DNA from: a virus
Length of the DNA stretch: 63,261 nt
IMG/VR virus record: IMGVR_UViG_3300026156_000001
Coordinates: 1-63,261 of that record
Strand: one strand, 5' to 3'
The translations under genes and the position numbers were made by a program. A model generated the notes under the pieces. It saw only the letters and a list, made by a program, of their open reading frames with translations. It made no database searches and was not told where the DNA came from. The stretch's first letter is position 1, and every line of letters starts with the position of its first letter. Shown here in pieces: positions 25,329 to 36,700 of the stretch.

Positions 25329-26063
25329 ATGTTAGATACTATATACAAAACATTACTAACAATTATAAACAAGGAAAATCAAGGTTATATTAACCCTACT
25401 GAATTTAACTTGGTGGCTAATAATGTTCAGCAAGAAATATTTAGAGGGTATTTTGGAGATGAGAACAAAGATAAACTAAAGAAAAACAGTAACTCTACAA
25501 GTAGAGGATATAGTAACCTAGCATTCAATGAACGCCAAAGGATCAATCAGTTTTCAGAGATAGCTACAATAATTAAAACAGGTAATTCTTTTTTACTACC
25601 AGAAAATCTTTTCTTTTTGGAGGACGACGGTGTTACATCAATAAGTTCTACAGAAACTAATGGATTAGTAAACAGAGTTATAGAAGAAGTAGAAAGAAGT
25701 CAAATGGCTTATTTATCTATATCAGAAGCAGGAAGTACAGAACAATTCCCTATTTACGAAAGATACTCTAATAATATTTTAGTATCACCAGATACTATTG
25801 ACGAAATACAAATAAGATATATAAGAACACCGAAACAACCCAATTGGACTTATTTTGAGTTAAGTAGCGGAGACCCTGTTTTTAACCCAGCAAACCCTAG
25901 TTATCAAGATTTTGAACTACACGAATCAGAATTTACAAATATAGTTCTGAGAATGTTATCATATTTCGGAATAAACCTAAGGGAAGCCGATGTCATTAAC
26001 GTAGCAGAAACTTTAAAAGACAAGATGACAAGGAAAGATCAAATTAACGGTAGAGACGCATGA
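25329..26063 (+). CDS. Collar (ring/adaptor) protein 1, 244 aa
   Basis: Helical N-terminus (LDTIYKTLLTIINKENQGYINPTEF), a beta-rich middle and a helical C-terminus. By length and position it matches the ring proteins that sit under the portal in crAss-like podoviruses. It overlaps the next gene by 4 bases. Confidence 0.7.
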   Translation: MLDTIYKTLLTIINKENQGYINPTEFNLVANNVQQEIFRGYFGDENKDKLKKNSNSTSRGYSNLAFNERQRINQFSEIATIIKTGNSFLLPENLFFLEDDGVTSISSTETNGLVNRVIEEVERSQMAYLSISEAGSTEQFPIYERYSNNILVSPDTIDEIQIRYIRTPKQPNWTYFELSSGDPVFNPANPSYQDFELHESEFTNIVLRMLSYFGINLREADVINVAETLKDKMTRKDQINGRDA

Positions 26064-26938
26064 AACTAAACAACCAAGATTTACTAAAACCATCTATCGA
26101 TTATTACGAAAACAGAGAGGTACATGGTGATTATCAATACATTACATTAGAGGAAATAGTTAATAACTACATGATGTCTCGTGATGACGATGACTACACA
26201 GCTAATGTTCCTAGATTCAAAGTTTTATATCACGCAAGGAGAGGATTTAGAGAATTGTATTATGATGTTATAAGAGAAATACGACACATATCTTTAGAGT
26301 TATCCCCCACACTTCAGGTTACTTTACCTCCTGACTTTGTTAACTATGTTAGGATTTGTTGGATTGACGATATGGGTCAATTACACCCTATGGCTATAGA
26401 TAAAAGAATGGATATATCTAGAGAGTATTTACAAGATCATCAATATGAATTTTTATATAATGATGAAGGGAATATATTGATAGGAGATAGAACTAACAAA
26501 GATTACCATCCTAATGTTTTAGGTTGTAATTATAGAAAATATTCCATCTGTAACACAGGCTTTAATCCTAATGTAGATGCTAGTAGGCTTTTTGCAAACG
26601 GTAGGTACAACATTAACAAAACAGAAGGTATTATTCAGTTTGGTTCAGAGGTAAACGGTAGAGAAATATCACTAGAATATATTTCAGACGGTTTATTTAC
26701 TGGAAGTGAAGGAATACCAGAAAAAGAAATAAGGATTCATAAATTTGCCGAAGACACTATTATAAATTACATTTCTTACGAATTAATCAAGAATCGTAGG
26801 AACATTCCAGCGAATCAAAAAATGATGTCTAGGAAAGAATATTACAATAGTAGAAGACTATGTAAACTAAGAATCAACACGTTAAGAAAAGACGAACTGT
26901 TACAGTCTTTCAGAAAATCGACCATGTGGATTAAGTAA
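26060..26938 (+). CDS. Collar (ring/adaptor) protein 2, 292 aa
   Basis: Second head-to-tail connector candidate. It contains LEEIVNNYMMSR and a beta-rich region with YHARRGFRELYYDV and VRICWIDDMGQLHP, a pattern shared by tail-tube/collar proteins of Bacteroidota podoviruses. It is followed within 20 bp by the small GroES gene. Assignment is by pattern and position. Confidence 0.7.
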   Translation: MKLNNQDLLKPSIDYYENREVHGDYQYITLEEIVNNYMMSRDDDDYTANVPRFKVLYHARRGFRELYYDVIREIRHISLELSPTLQVTLPPDFVNYVRICWIDDMGQLHPMAIDKRMDISREYLQDHQYEFLYNDEGNILIGDRTNKDYHPNVLGCNYRKYSICNTGFNPNVDASRLFANGRYNINKTEGIIQFGSEVNGREISLEYISDGLFTGSEGIPEKEIRIHKFAEDTIINYISYELIKNRRNIPANQKMMSRKEYYNSRRLCKLRINTLRKDELLQSFRKSTMWIK

Positions 26939-26956
26939 TAAATTAAATATAATATA

Positions 26957-27178
26957 ATGCAACCGTTAAACAATTACATTGTCTGTAAAGACTTACAAAA
27001 ACAAAAAAGCGAAGGGTTTGTCATAAAAACCAATAATAGATTCGTAGAATTAGAAGTGGTATCTTCATCACAGGACAATGTCAAAGTAGGCGATATTGTT
27101 AAAGTTTCAGCGAACGCTGGGGAGAAGGATGAGGATTACACCATTATTAGATCAACCGATATAATTTATATACTATGA
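26957..27178 (+). CDS. Phage GroES co-chaperonin, 73 aa
   Basis: Caps a GroEL cage. It aligns by eye with bacterial GroES: QPLNNYIVCKD for the PLxDRVxVK start, KSEGFVIK for the mobile loop KSAGGIVL that binds GroEL, VKVGDIVKV for the conserved VKVGDxV, and STDIIYIL for the final SDILAIV strand. At 73 residues against about 97 it lacks most of the roof loop. It sits among tail genes, while its presumed partner GroEL is at 52209-53816 on the other strand. T4 gp31 is a known precedent for a phage co-chaperonin devoted to capsid folding. Confidence 0.8.
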   Translation: MQPLNNYIVCKDLQKQKSEGFVIKTNNRFVELEVVSSSQDNVKVGDIVKVSANAGEKDEDYTIIRSTDIIYIL

Positions 27179-27348
27179 AAGGTGAGTCAATAGAACCAAA
27201 AATACAAATGGTTAGACAGTATATATATGACAAAAAGGGCGTTGATATAAAAAACATCATCGTAAAAACACATGATGATTTAATGAAGTTAAATCATTGT
27301 TATAACGTAGCTAAAGATTTTTACTTCAAACAAATGGGTTTCGTATAA
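27175..27348 (+). CDS. Short protein after GroES, 57 aa
   Basis: ATG overlaps the GroES stop (ATGA at 27175-27178) and the frame runs to a stop just before the tail gene. The product MKGESIEPKIQMVRQYIYDK... is helical and ends FKQMGFV. No family recognised; the coupling supports a real gene. Confidence 0.6.
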   Translation: MKGESIEPKIQMVRQYIYDKKGVDIKNIIVKTHDDLMKLNHCYNVAKDFYFKQMGFV

Positions 27349-27366
27349 ATCCAAAAAGAATACCAA

Positions 27367-30300
27367 ATGAAACTTAAAAATACCTTTATAGACAGCAAGA
27401 TGAATAAAGACGTAGATGAACGTCTTGTGCCTAAAGGTCAGTATCCGCACGCAGAAAATATAAGGGTTTCTAATAGCGATGGTTCGGATGCAGGTTCAGT
27501 TGAGAATATAAAAGGTAATGAACAATTAACAAATTTAGGACTTACTAACGCTAAATGTATTGGTGCTATTGGTGATAACTCAAATAGAAAAATATATTGG
27601 TTTGTAACTTCTGATGAAAAAGATTTAGTATTAGAGTACGATAAAACAAAAGACATTGACCCTTTAACAACACTACTAGAATCTACAAACCCTAATGGTG
27701 TATTAAACTTTAGTAAAGATTTCTTAATTACGGGTGTTAATAAGTTAATAAACGACGACTCAAACGATGATCTGTTATTTTGGACAGATAACCGAAACCC
27801 ACCAAGAGTAATTAATATAGAACGCTTCAAAGGCTCTTTACCTGATTCGTTCGCAGAAGCAGATATATCGGTGATCAAAGCACCACCCCTAAAAGCACCA
27901 GAGTTTACTTTTTCACTAACTCTTGAATCATCTATTGATTCGTTAGATGATAAATTCCTAGCGTTTGCATATCGATACAAATACTTAGATGGGGAGTATA
28001 GTGCTTTATCGTCTTTTACAAACTATGCGTTTTCACCTAGTGGATTAGACATTGACTTCGACACCCTTGAAAACAGAGGGATGCGTAATTCATTCAACGC
28101 GTTGAATATAACTTTAAATTCTGGAGGTAAGAATGTATCAGAGGTTCAGCTTTGTGTGAAAGAATCTAATTCTAATAATGTTTACATTGTGGAAGACTTT
28201 ATTAAGGATGAGGATAATATAGTTGATAATAGTAATATAGTGTATAATTTTATCAACGATAAAACACTAAGGGTTTTACCTGACGATGAATTATTAAGAG
28301 CTTATGACAACGTACCCAGACTAGCCAAAGCACAGGACATAATTGGTAACAGATTAATGTATGCTAATTACGAAGAGGGTTTTGATGTTGGTAAGGTTGA
28401 TTTTAGTTGTGATATTGTTTCTAACAGTATAGAAGGTGAGGAGTTACCTATAAGGTTAGTTAATTCAGATGCAAATATCGAGATTGATTTAGCTAATTTA
28501 CCGTTGGTTAAGAATACTAGGTTAGATATAGGAATCACTATGTTAGGTAAATTACCTAGTAATGTTGATGATCAGGGTTCTGCTTCAAATTTCGCATACA
28601 CATTTTCTTTTATTTTAGAAAGAGACTACACTGATTTAACAGATTTAACTTCTAGTACAGAGTTTTTTAATTTCATAACAGGTACTCCTCCTTTAGACCC
28701 TGGTGTAATGGTTAGGGTTTTCGATTCTATTGAAAATTCAGAACCTCCTGTTGGTACAGATTCTACTGCCCGTAATCCTTTTACTTATTTTTTATCTGGT
28801 ACGATATTAACTATAAACTCACCTTCGCAAGAACATACAGACAGTACAATACCACAGACTATTGTTTATAATTGGGAATTTTCGGAATCTACCGACGCTA
28901 GTTTTTTATTAGAGGCATCCACAGCTTCTTTAAAGACCAATCGAAACCTAGAAGTAGGATTAATATATTTAGACGATTATGGTAGAAAATCAACAGTTTT
29001 ATTATCAAACACAAATACTGTTGATATACCACAGTCTCTTTCAGAATTACAAAATAAATTAAGAGTTACCATACCACAAGGAATATTAGCTCCAGAAGAA
29101 GCTAATAACTATAAATTTGTAGTAAAACAAAATAAGGGGTTTTATGATAACATTATTACCACTAAATTTTTTATAGATGGTAACTTTGTTTGGTATAAGT
29201 TAGAACAATCAACCAAAGATAAAATAAGAGAGGGAGATACATTATATGTAAAAAGAGATGTCAATGGAACATTACCGATTCCGATTAAAGTAACCGTTTT
29301 AGAAATCTCCAATAAAGAACAAAATTTCATAGATGGTAATTTCTTTGATCAGACAACGGGTCAAATAACAGAGGGTCCAGAAAATTTACCAAATGTTGTA
29401 GAGATAATTGAACCAGCAGGGACTTACTTTAAAGTTAAACCATTAGGTTTCGCAGCCACATTTAGCCCTGATGCGTTTTTTATTAGAAAGTATTCCGCCA
29501 GAAGAGATAGTAGAGGAAGACAACCCGTAGCTACTGTTACAGGTTTGAGAAATGACACAGAATATTTTCCTATTAATCAAGGTGGTAAAGTCACAATAGA
29601 AATATTCGGACTGAGAAAAAGAGCAGAAGGCGGAGGTTTATTTGGAGGAGCTAGTGATGCTATATACACGGCAAAAAATACTTACCCTGTTTCAGAGGAT
29701 TATCAGAATCTATATGATTTTTATGAGAAAGAGGTGGGTTTTGGTAATATCGAGTCTGATTTTAAGAATGACGCTGCGGACATTTTTTTCAATGCGGGTA
29801 TAACAGAAGTCACAGGTGATAACATAACAAAAACGTTGTCTTTTGAAAGCCCTATGGGGGGAGGAGGTGTAGGTAGTAGAAGATCAGTTATAGACGTTAC
29901 AGTAACCATTGAAAACTCTAACGGTCTAACCGTATTTGAAACAATACCAGAAACAAACCTATCAGAAATATACTACGAAACATCAGAGACATTTGATATA
30001 ATAAATGGTTATCATATTGGTAAAGAACAATCTCAAACACCAACACAAGACGCTATTCACACATTAGATTTTTATAATTGTTATGCTATGGGGGAAGGTG
30101 TAGAATCCATATCTTTCCTAGATGTATTTAATAAACCAAATCTAAATATTGATCTAAGACCTTCGTCAACATCGGTAGAAAAGTTTAGAAAAATAAGAAG
30201 AAGAGCAGATATTACTTATAGTGAGGTATATAACGAGAACTCTAATATCAACGGACTAAACGAATTTAATTTAGCTAGAGCAAACTTCAAAGAAGATATT

Positions 30301-31446
30301 ACCAAAGAATTTGGATCAATACAAAGAATTTATTCAAGAGACACAGACCTAGTAGTATTTCAAGAAGATAAAGTATCTAAAGTACTCTATGGTAAAGACT
30401 TATTGTTAAACGCAGATGGAACATCAAATGTGTCATCTATACAATCTGTATTAGGGCAACAAGTTCCGTACACAGGCGAATATGGAATTAGCTCTAACCC
30501 TGAAAGTTTTGCGTTTAATGGCAATAACATCTACTTCACAGACGTTAAAAGAGGTTGTGTTATGAGACTAGGTTTGAACGGATTAACTGAAATATCTAAA
30601 TACGGAATGCGAAGGTATTTTATTGATAGCTCACGAGACAACTTTACTTTACCTAAATTAGGAGTATTTAACCCTTACGATGATGAGTACGTATTAAACA
30701 CAGGTGTAAAAACATTGTCTTTTAATAACCCTAATCAAGGATGGGTTTCATTCTATTCGTATCAACCTGATTACATGATAGGTATGAATAATAATCTTTA
30801 TTCTTTTTATCAAGGAGATCTGTATTTGCACGATAGTGATAACGTTAATCGTAATACTTTTTATGGTGTACAATACCCTTCTCGTATTAGTCTTATGGTG
30901 AACGATAGCCCCTCTGAAATTAAATTACTACAGTCTGTATCGTTAGAGGGTAATTATCAATGGGATACATCAATTAAGGCATATATAGATATGACTACAA
31001 ATTCTATAAATAGCTCTATATTTGAATCTGAATATTTACAAAAAGAAGGTGTTTGGTTTGCTTACGCCAGACGTAACGAAGATACACGACATTTTGATTC
31101 TAAATCTACTTATGGTATCGGTGAAATAACATCTATAACACCTACAAGTATTGTGGTTAATGGGTTTAGTAACTCTTTAACAGCAGATGACAAAATTATT
31201 CAAGGTTCTTCTGAAAACATCATAGGTACAATTCAAAACTCCTCTACTGTAATGTGGGTTACTACAATAACCATGGATACTACAGCAGGATTAAATATAG
31301 GGGATTTCATATTAGGATATAAAAACCCCAGATACGAAGGAGGTAACCTAAGAGGATATACTATGAGAATGGACTTAAACGTTACTAAAAACGATAAAGT
31401 AGAGTTATTTGCAGTAAACTCTGATATAATAAAGAGTTACCCTTAA
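27367..31446 (+). CDS. Large tail stabilisation/hub protein, 1359 aa
   Basis: The start LKNTFIDSKMNKDVDERLVPKGQYPHA...IRVSNSDG is the signature of the large tail stabilisation proteins annotated in crAss-like phages. The rest is almost all beta-structured with many Asp/Asn/Thr and Tyr and probably forms a tail hub or propeller-like assembly around the nozzle. It contains SRDTDLVVFQEDKVSKVLYG and a LNADGTSNVSSIQSVLGQQV stretch near residue 1000, also typical. It is followed by ejection-type proteins. Confidence 0.8.
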   Translation: MKLKNTFIDSKMNKDVDERLVPKGQYPHAENIRVSNSDGSDAGSVENIKGNEQLTNLGLTNAKCIGAIGDNSNRKIYWFVTSDEKDLVLEYDKTKDIDPLTTLLESTNPNGVLNFSKDFLITGVNKLINDDSNDDLLFWTDNRNPPRVINIERFKGSLPDSFAEADISVIKAPPLKAPEFTFSLTLESSIDSLDDKFLAFAYRYKYLDGEYSALSSFTNYAFSPSGLDIDFDTLENRGMRNSFNALNITLNSGGKNVSEVQLCVKESNSNNVYIVEDFIKDEDNIVDNSNIVYNFINDKTLRVLPDDELLRAYDNVPRLAKAQDIIGNRLMYANYEEGFDVGKVDFSCDIVSNSIEGEELPIRLVNSDANIEIDLANLPLVKNTRLDIGITMLGKLPSNVDDQGSASNFAYTFSFILERDYTDLTDLTSSTEFFNFITGTPPLDPGVMVRVFDSIENSEPPVGTDSTARNPFTYFLSGTILTINSPSQEHTDSTIPQTIVYNWEFSESTDASFLLEASTASLKTNRNLEVGLIYLDDYGRKSTVLLSNTNTVDIPQSLSELQNKLRVTIPQGILAPEEANNYKFVVKQNKGFYDNIITTKFFIDGNFVWYKLEQSTKDKIREGDTLYVKRDVNGTLPIPIKVTVLEISNKEQNFIDGNFFDQTTGQITEGPENLPNVVEIIEPAGTYFKVKPLGFAATFSPDAFFIRKYSARRDSRGRQPVATVTGLRNDTEYFPINQGGKVTIEIFGLRKRAEGGGLFGGASDAIYTAKNTYPVSEDYQNLYDFYEKEVGFGNIESDFKNDAADIFFNAGITEVTGDNITKTLSFESPMGGGGVGSRRSVIDVTVTIENSNGLTVFETIPETNLSEIYYETSETFDIINGYHIGKEQSQTPTQDAIHTLDFYNCYAMGEGVESISFLDVFNKPNLNIDLRPSSTSVEKFRKIRRRADITYSEVYNENSNINGLNEFNLARANFKEDITKEFGSIQRIYSRDTDLVVFQEDKVSKVLYGKDLLLNADGTSNVSSIQSVLGQQVPYTGEYGISSNPESFAFNGNNIYFTDVKRGCVMRLGLNGLTEISKYGMRRYFIDSSRDNFTLPKLGVFNPYDDEYVLNTGVKTLSFNNPNQGWVSFYSYQPDYMIGMNNNLYSFYQGDLYLHDSDNVNRNTFYGVQYPSRISLMVNDSPSEIKLLQSVSLEGNYQWDTSIKAYIDMTTNSINSSIFESEYLQKEGVWFAYARRNEDTRHFDSKSTYGIGEITSITPTSIVVNGFSNSLTADDKIIQGSSENIIGTIQNSSTVMWVTTITMDTTAGLNIGDFILGYKNPRYEGGNLRGYTMRMDLNVTKNDKVELFAVNSDIIKSYP

Positions 31447-31492
31447 TTTTCTGTATATTTACATATATAATCAATTCATAAAATAATCTAAT

Positions 31493-32104
31493 ATGTTAGG
31501 AATAATTTCTGGCGGAATAAGTGCTATATCAGGTGCAGCTAAGTTCTTTGAAGGTCGTAGGATGAAAAGAAAAGAACAAGAAGCAATGTCTCAATTTGAA
31601 TGGCAAGAATTAGAAAACCCTTACGAATCTTTACAAGTTAGTACTTTAGGTGCAGATCTAGCAAGAGAAGAAATGAGTAGAACAACAGCTACAAGTGTAG
31701 ATGCTCTAAGAGAAGCAGGTACTAGAGGTCTTGTAGGAGGTTTAGGTAGGGTACAAAGAGAGAACACATTAATGAATCGTGAGATTGGTGCTGACTTAGA
31801 TATGCAACAAAGACGTATTGATGAAATGAGAGCAGGTCAAGATGTGATGAATCAGAATATGTTTGAACAAAGACAAACTACTGAACTACAAGGTTTAGGT
31901 AAGATGATGGATACTGGTATTGATATGAAGTATGGAGGTTTTGCAGATATAGCTACTGGTCTTGAATCCGCTGCAGCAGGAATAGGTGGTTTAAAAAAAG
32001 ACAATAACCCAACGATCTCAAAAAAAGGTGGTTTTTCTTATGAAAAAACTAAACCGTTACCTACAGCAGGACAGATGTACGGAGGTTTAACATGGAATAA
32101 TTAA
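31493..32104 (+). CDS. Internal virion (ejection) protein 1, 203 aa
   Basis: Hydrophobic Gly/Ala-rich N-terminus (ISGGISAISGAAKFFEG), then a Gln/Glu/Arg-rich helical centre (about residues 22-125), then a Gly-rich tail. Size and composition resemble T7 gp14-like proteins that enter the cell with the DNA. It starts a three-gene set of ejection candidates. A weak promoter-like TATATTTA lies at 31454-31461. Confidence 0.65.
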   Translation: MLGIISGGISAISGAAKFFEGRRMKRKEQEAMSQFEWQELENPYESLQVSTLGADLAREEMSRTTATSVDALREAGTRGLVGGLGRVQRENTLMNREIGADLDMQQRRIDEMRAGQDVMNQNMFEQRQTTELQGLGKMMDTGIDMKYGGFADIATGLESAAAGIGGLKKDNNPTISKKGGFSYEKTKPLPTAGQMYGGLTWNN

Positions 32105-32121
32105 TAAAGTTTAAAATAATC

Positions 32122-33738
32122 ATGGCAAAAGTAGGTACTGGTGCAGCTGGTTTACAGTTATCATATAACGACAGTAAGATGCCTCAAATCACTCAATATT
32201 GGGGTGGTAAAGGTCTTGAAGAACAAGCTAGAAAAAAAGCAGGTAAAGCAGCAAAACAAGCAGCTAAAGCTAAGAAGATAGACGAATGGAGTAAGAAATT
32301 TAAACCAGAGGATATAGCTGTTGAGTTTTCAAAATATGGAGATTATGACAACGCTATATACGGTTTTGGTGAAAAAGTAGCTAACGAATACGCTAGAGTA
32401 CACAGGTCTGCCATGTACGGTTCAGAAGAAGATAAAGCGGATGCTAGGTTGAAAATGAATAAATTAAAACGAGCTGTTAACTTAGTTAATTCTGGAACAG
32501 AGTTACTAGGTACTAAATTTGCAGAATACCAAAAGGCTGACGACGCGGGTAAAGTTTCAGGAGCTGATAGATTTGGTAGAATTTTAAAACCTATTACAGT
32601 AGATGGAAAAATAGTCATAGAACTTGATGAAAATTATGAACCTGTTGGGTTAACAGAAGACGAAGAAGGTAATAGATTTAATATGCCTTATGTGGGTCTT
32701 ATAGATGGTAGTTTTTCACCTATGGAAAGTAACGATATGCTGAAAGATACTAACGAGATATTGGATTTAGTTGGTACAAACGTAAGCGGATTAGTAAACG
32801 ATGATAAATCCATAGAGTCAAAACAATGGGGAGAAAGACAAAGAGAACAAGCTAATAGACTTATTGATATAAAATTAGATAATGACGAAATCATGTCTGA
32901 TTATTTATATCAAATTACCATGAAGACCGGAGAACCTATTGTTAAATACGGCGGTTTTACCGATGATGAACGCAAATTAGTTCGTGAAACGTTATATAAT
33001 AGTGTAAAAGGAGGATATGATAAATACTTCAAAGAAAAATCTTTACCTAAAGACGATAGAACTTATGGATTTGGTTATAGTAAGGACGGCGGTACACTGA
33101 TTTCCCCTATTTTCGATGAAGAAACAGGAATGTTATATGTAGAAACATTCGATGTTCAAACAGACACAAAGCACCAAATGAACACTGCTACAGGAAAACT
33201 AGAAGAAATACCTGTTAAGAATACAATACAAGGTTTGTCTTTAAAACTATCCCCTACTATATTAAACAAAACCAAAGATATTTTAGACTTAGAACCCAAG
33301 TCTAAAGTTTCAGATTTAATAAGAGGTAACAACGGAGATTGGTATGCTAAGATTGTTGAACAAGGAGCAGGTAGTAGAGATGTAGATGGTGCAGAAGAAG
33401 GTACAAAAAATGTTGCAGGATCATTTACAACAAGAAAACCCGTAAAAAAACTAACAGAATACAGAAAGTTAAACAAAAGTAATTTAACTGGTATATCTAT
33501 GATACTCGGTGGAGAAACATCTGTAGATTTAGAAAACTATGCTGTTAATGAATTTAGTCAATATAAGCTACCCGATGTTTATAACGCTAGTCCTCAATCT
33601 ACAGTATACGCTCCAGAAAAATATCAAGGAGATTTAACACAGAAGCAAATACAAATGGCTAGGGATGAACCTGATCGAAAAGCACAACAAAGATCAACCC
33701 CGAATATACCAGATGAATATATAAACTCTTTAGATTAA
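32122..33738 (+). CDS. Internal virion protein 2, 538 aa
   Basis: Ala/Lys-rich N-terminal coiled-coil segment (about residues 28-60), then a mostly charged, mixed alpha/beta protein. No enzyme motif seen. It lies between ejection protein 1 and the polyvalent protein with short gaps, so it is probably part of the same internal-protein set. Confidence 0.6.
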   Translation: MAKVGTGAAGLQLSYNDSKMPQITQYWGGKGLEEQARKKAGKAAKQAAKAKKIDEWSKKFKPEDIAVEFSKYGDYDNAIYGFGEKVANEYARVHRSAMYGSEEDKADARLKMNKLKRAVNLVNSGTELLGTKFAEYQKADDAGKVSGADRFGRILKPITVDGKIVIELDENYEPVGLTEDEEGNRFNMPYVGLIDGSFSPMESNDMLKDTNEILDLVGTNVSGLVNDDKSIESKQWGERQREQANRLIDIKLDNDEIMSDYLYQITMKTGEPIVKYGGFTDDERKLVRETLYNSVKGGYDKYFKEKSLPKDDRTYGFGYSKDGGTLISPIFDEETGMLYVETFDVQTDTKHQMNTATGKLEEIPVKNTIQGLSLKLSPTILNKTKDILDLEPKSKVSDLIRGNNGDWYAKIVEQGAGSRDVDGAEEGTKNVAGSFTTRKPVKKLTEYRKLNKSNLTGISMILGGETSVDLENYAVNEFSQYKLPDVYNASPQSTVYAPEKYQGDLTQKQIQMARDEPDRKAQQRSTPNIPDEYINSLD

Positions 33739-33747
33739 TAATACGAC

Positions 33748-36700
33748 ATGGATGAATTTGAAAAACTATATAACGTAGTTAGTGAAACTAAATTATACAG
33801 TAAATCTTTTGATGAATTTAAAGAGAAGTACTCGAACGAAGAAAACATAAATAAACTATATAACGTAGTTAGTGAAACTAAATTATACAGTAAATCTTTT
33901 GATGAATTTAAAGATAAATACTTTAATCAACAATCATTAACACCCCCTGTGTCAAAAAAAGCACAAGCCGTACCGAGTGGGGGATCAGAATCAGTATCGG
34001 CAAATATTACTTCTTCATCGGAGTCCGTAGATCCCAACAACGCTATAAAACTACAAGAAAGAGCGACTAAAGAAATCATTCAAGAGTATGAGAAACAAGG
34101 TGTAAAAAACTATAACATTACACCAGAAGAAGTCAATGAAAGAGCGACCGTAATACAGCTCAAAGATCAAACTACACCTGTATTCGATAGAAACTCATTA
34201 AACCTACCAGACAAAGATTATCAAGGTTTGGCTGCTTATGAAGCAACACAAAAACCAGACTATGAGAAATTTACTGTAGAAAAACAGAAAAAGAATTTTG
34301 AAGAATTAGCTAATAGAGATACTTTTAAGTACAAGAAAAGTATTATAAACGAACCTATAGATTACGAAAATACGGTTTTGAACTTTACTGATCAACAGAA
34401 AGAAGATATAGGTGTTCAAAAACCAGAAACCGTTAGTAAAATATATGGAGGTGATTTAGATCAATACGGTATAGATTTTGAAGATTTTAATGGTTATATA
34501 GAAGGTGGTAATAACAGAATCAAAAAATTGTACAAAGATGGTTATTTCACAGATGACACAACAGATTTTTTCAAATCTGAATCAGATGAAAAACTAATTA
34601 GAGAGGTTGCTAAAAACAATACTTTATCAGGATATGTTAAAGATAGGGTGGATTACTTAAACGGTAAATACCTAGGGTTAATCAATACAAACAATTTAGA
34701 AGGTGCTAGAAAAGTAGAAGACGAAATTAAAAAAATTACCAAAGGTTATCAACAATATGTTAATGATAAACTACCCACTTATAAAAAAGCAATCGACGAT
34801 AAGTTAGTAAAAGAATATGACGAATACAAAAACCAAAAGACACTAGGTGGTATTAAGAAAGAGAGAGGAATTACTGACTTACACAAAAAACTAGGTGATA
34901 TTACATTCGGTAATTTCTTCGGGGGTATTGGTAAAGCAACAAGTAACATAACCTCTTTCGCTTTAGACTTAGTAGGTTCAGAAGGGGAAGCGGAATATCA
35001 AAGAATGATACAAGAAACCAACGATGAGTTAGACCATAATTCATTAACCTATGGTGTTGTATCTGGTAAAAAAGTAAATCATAAAGGTAAAAACTTAATT
35101 GTTAGTAGTAAAGGTAGAATAATAGATACTGACGAAAGTAAAGATATTACATCAATTGCTGATAAAATAGGGATTGACAGAGATACTGTTTTAGAAAAAG
35201 CAAAACAATCAGAAGAGGAAGGTACTACATATAGCCTCATGGGGTTAATTAGTATGGGTGCTTCTACACTTGGTGATTTAGCAGTTCAACTAGCTACCAC
35301 TAAAGGTTTGTTAGGAGGAGCTAATAAAGTTAGTAAACTTAAAGCGTTAGGTACATCTATGGCTGTTCAGTCAGGTATGGTTACGTCATCTGTTTATGAA
35401 GACACATTATCACAACTTAGAAAAGCCAATATAAACGACGAAAAAGCTATAGGGGAAGCACTAGATTTGTCTTTTAATGCTGGGTTATTAACAGCAGGAT
35501 TATCTATTATATCCCCTGATACGAAAGCGTTAGGCGTGTCTTTAAAAGGTGTCGATAAAAAATTCTCAAAAGAATTAGCAGAATCCTATGTTAAGTTTGG
35601 TAAAGAAGGGTTTAAAAGAACGTTTGCTAAAAAAGCAGCAGAGAAAGGTATAGACTTGACATCAGAAGGTGGTAAGCAAGTATTAGAAGAATTAGGAGAA
35701 AATATAGGACAAAAAAAACTAAACGAAGGTGTCAATGAAGAAGTCGGAAAAGACGTATTAGACACCAAAATTACAAAAGGGGAAATCATCGAAACAGGAT
35801 TACTTTCTTTTTCTACTATTGGTTTAGTAACAGCTTTGAATAGTAAGTCTCCAAGCATCAATAAAGATAGGTTCGGAATGCTTGAATACTTTGCACAAGA
35901 TGTAGAGACTTCTAAAGAATTTATCAATAACTTCAAAGAAGAAGGTGCTATATCTGAAAGTAGTGCAAACGATATTATTAAAGATATCGAAACCTACGCT
36001 AAGTATTCAAACAAAATACCAGAGGATACACCTATAGAGAAACTAGACCCTTTACTAAAGGCTGTAGATAAACGTAACGAACTAGAGCTAAAGAAGAAAA
36101 ATCAAGATAAGGCTTTTCATAAAGAAATTAATGAAGAGATTGAAAAAGTAGATGAGGAAATAGCTGAAATAAGAAGTAGTAAAGTAGATGAAGAAATTAC
36201 TAAAGATCAAGAAACAGATGTAGATAATAAAACAGAAGATGTTTTATCGGATCAGGAGTACGAAAAAATGTTGGATGATTATAATACTGCAGTTGAGATT
36301 GGCGCTATTGACGAAAGTGCCATTACTGAATTGGAGTTAGCCGACCGCCGTAACGCAGAAGAGGGAGAACTTTTACAGGAAGAGTTAGAACTTTTAGACT
36401 CTACTGAAAAACAAACAGGAGATAAGTACGCGTTTATCCACAAAAACTTGAGAGGAATCAGATCTCAAGATTATGGAGGTATTGCTGGAGATAATAACCT
36501 AAGGAAAGATAATAAAAGTTTCAATATTTTATACGCCAATAAAAAAGCAATACCTTTGGATGGACAAGCACAGGTAATGTCCCAAAAATTTGGTGATGAG
36601 ATAACACCACAAGATATAATTGATTACGTGGAAGACAGGGAAAGAAACCCAGAAAAATATAAAACATCTAAAGACAAAAGAAAAAAATTAGAAAAAGCCA

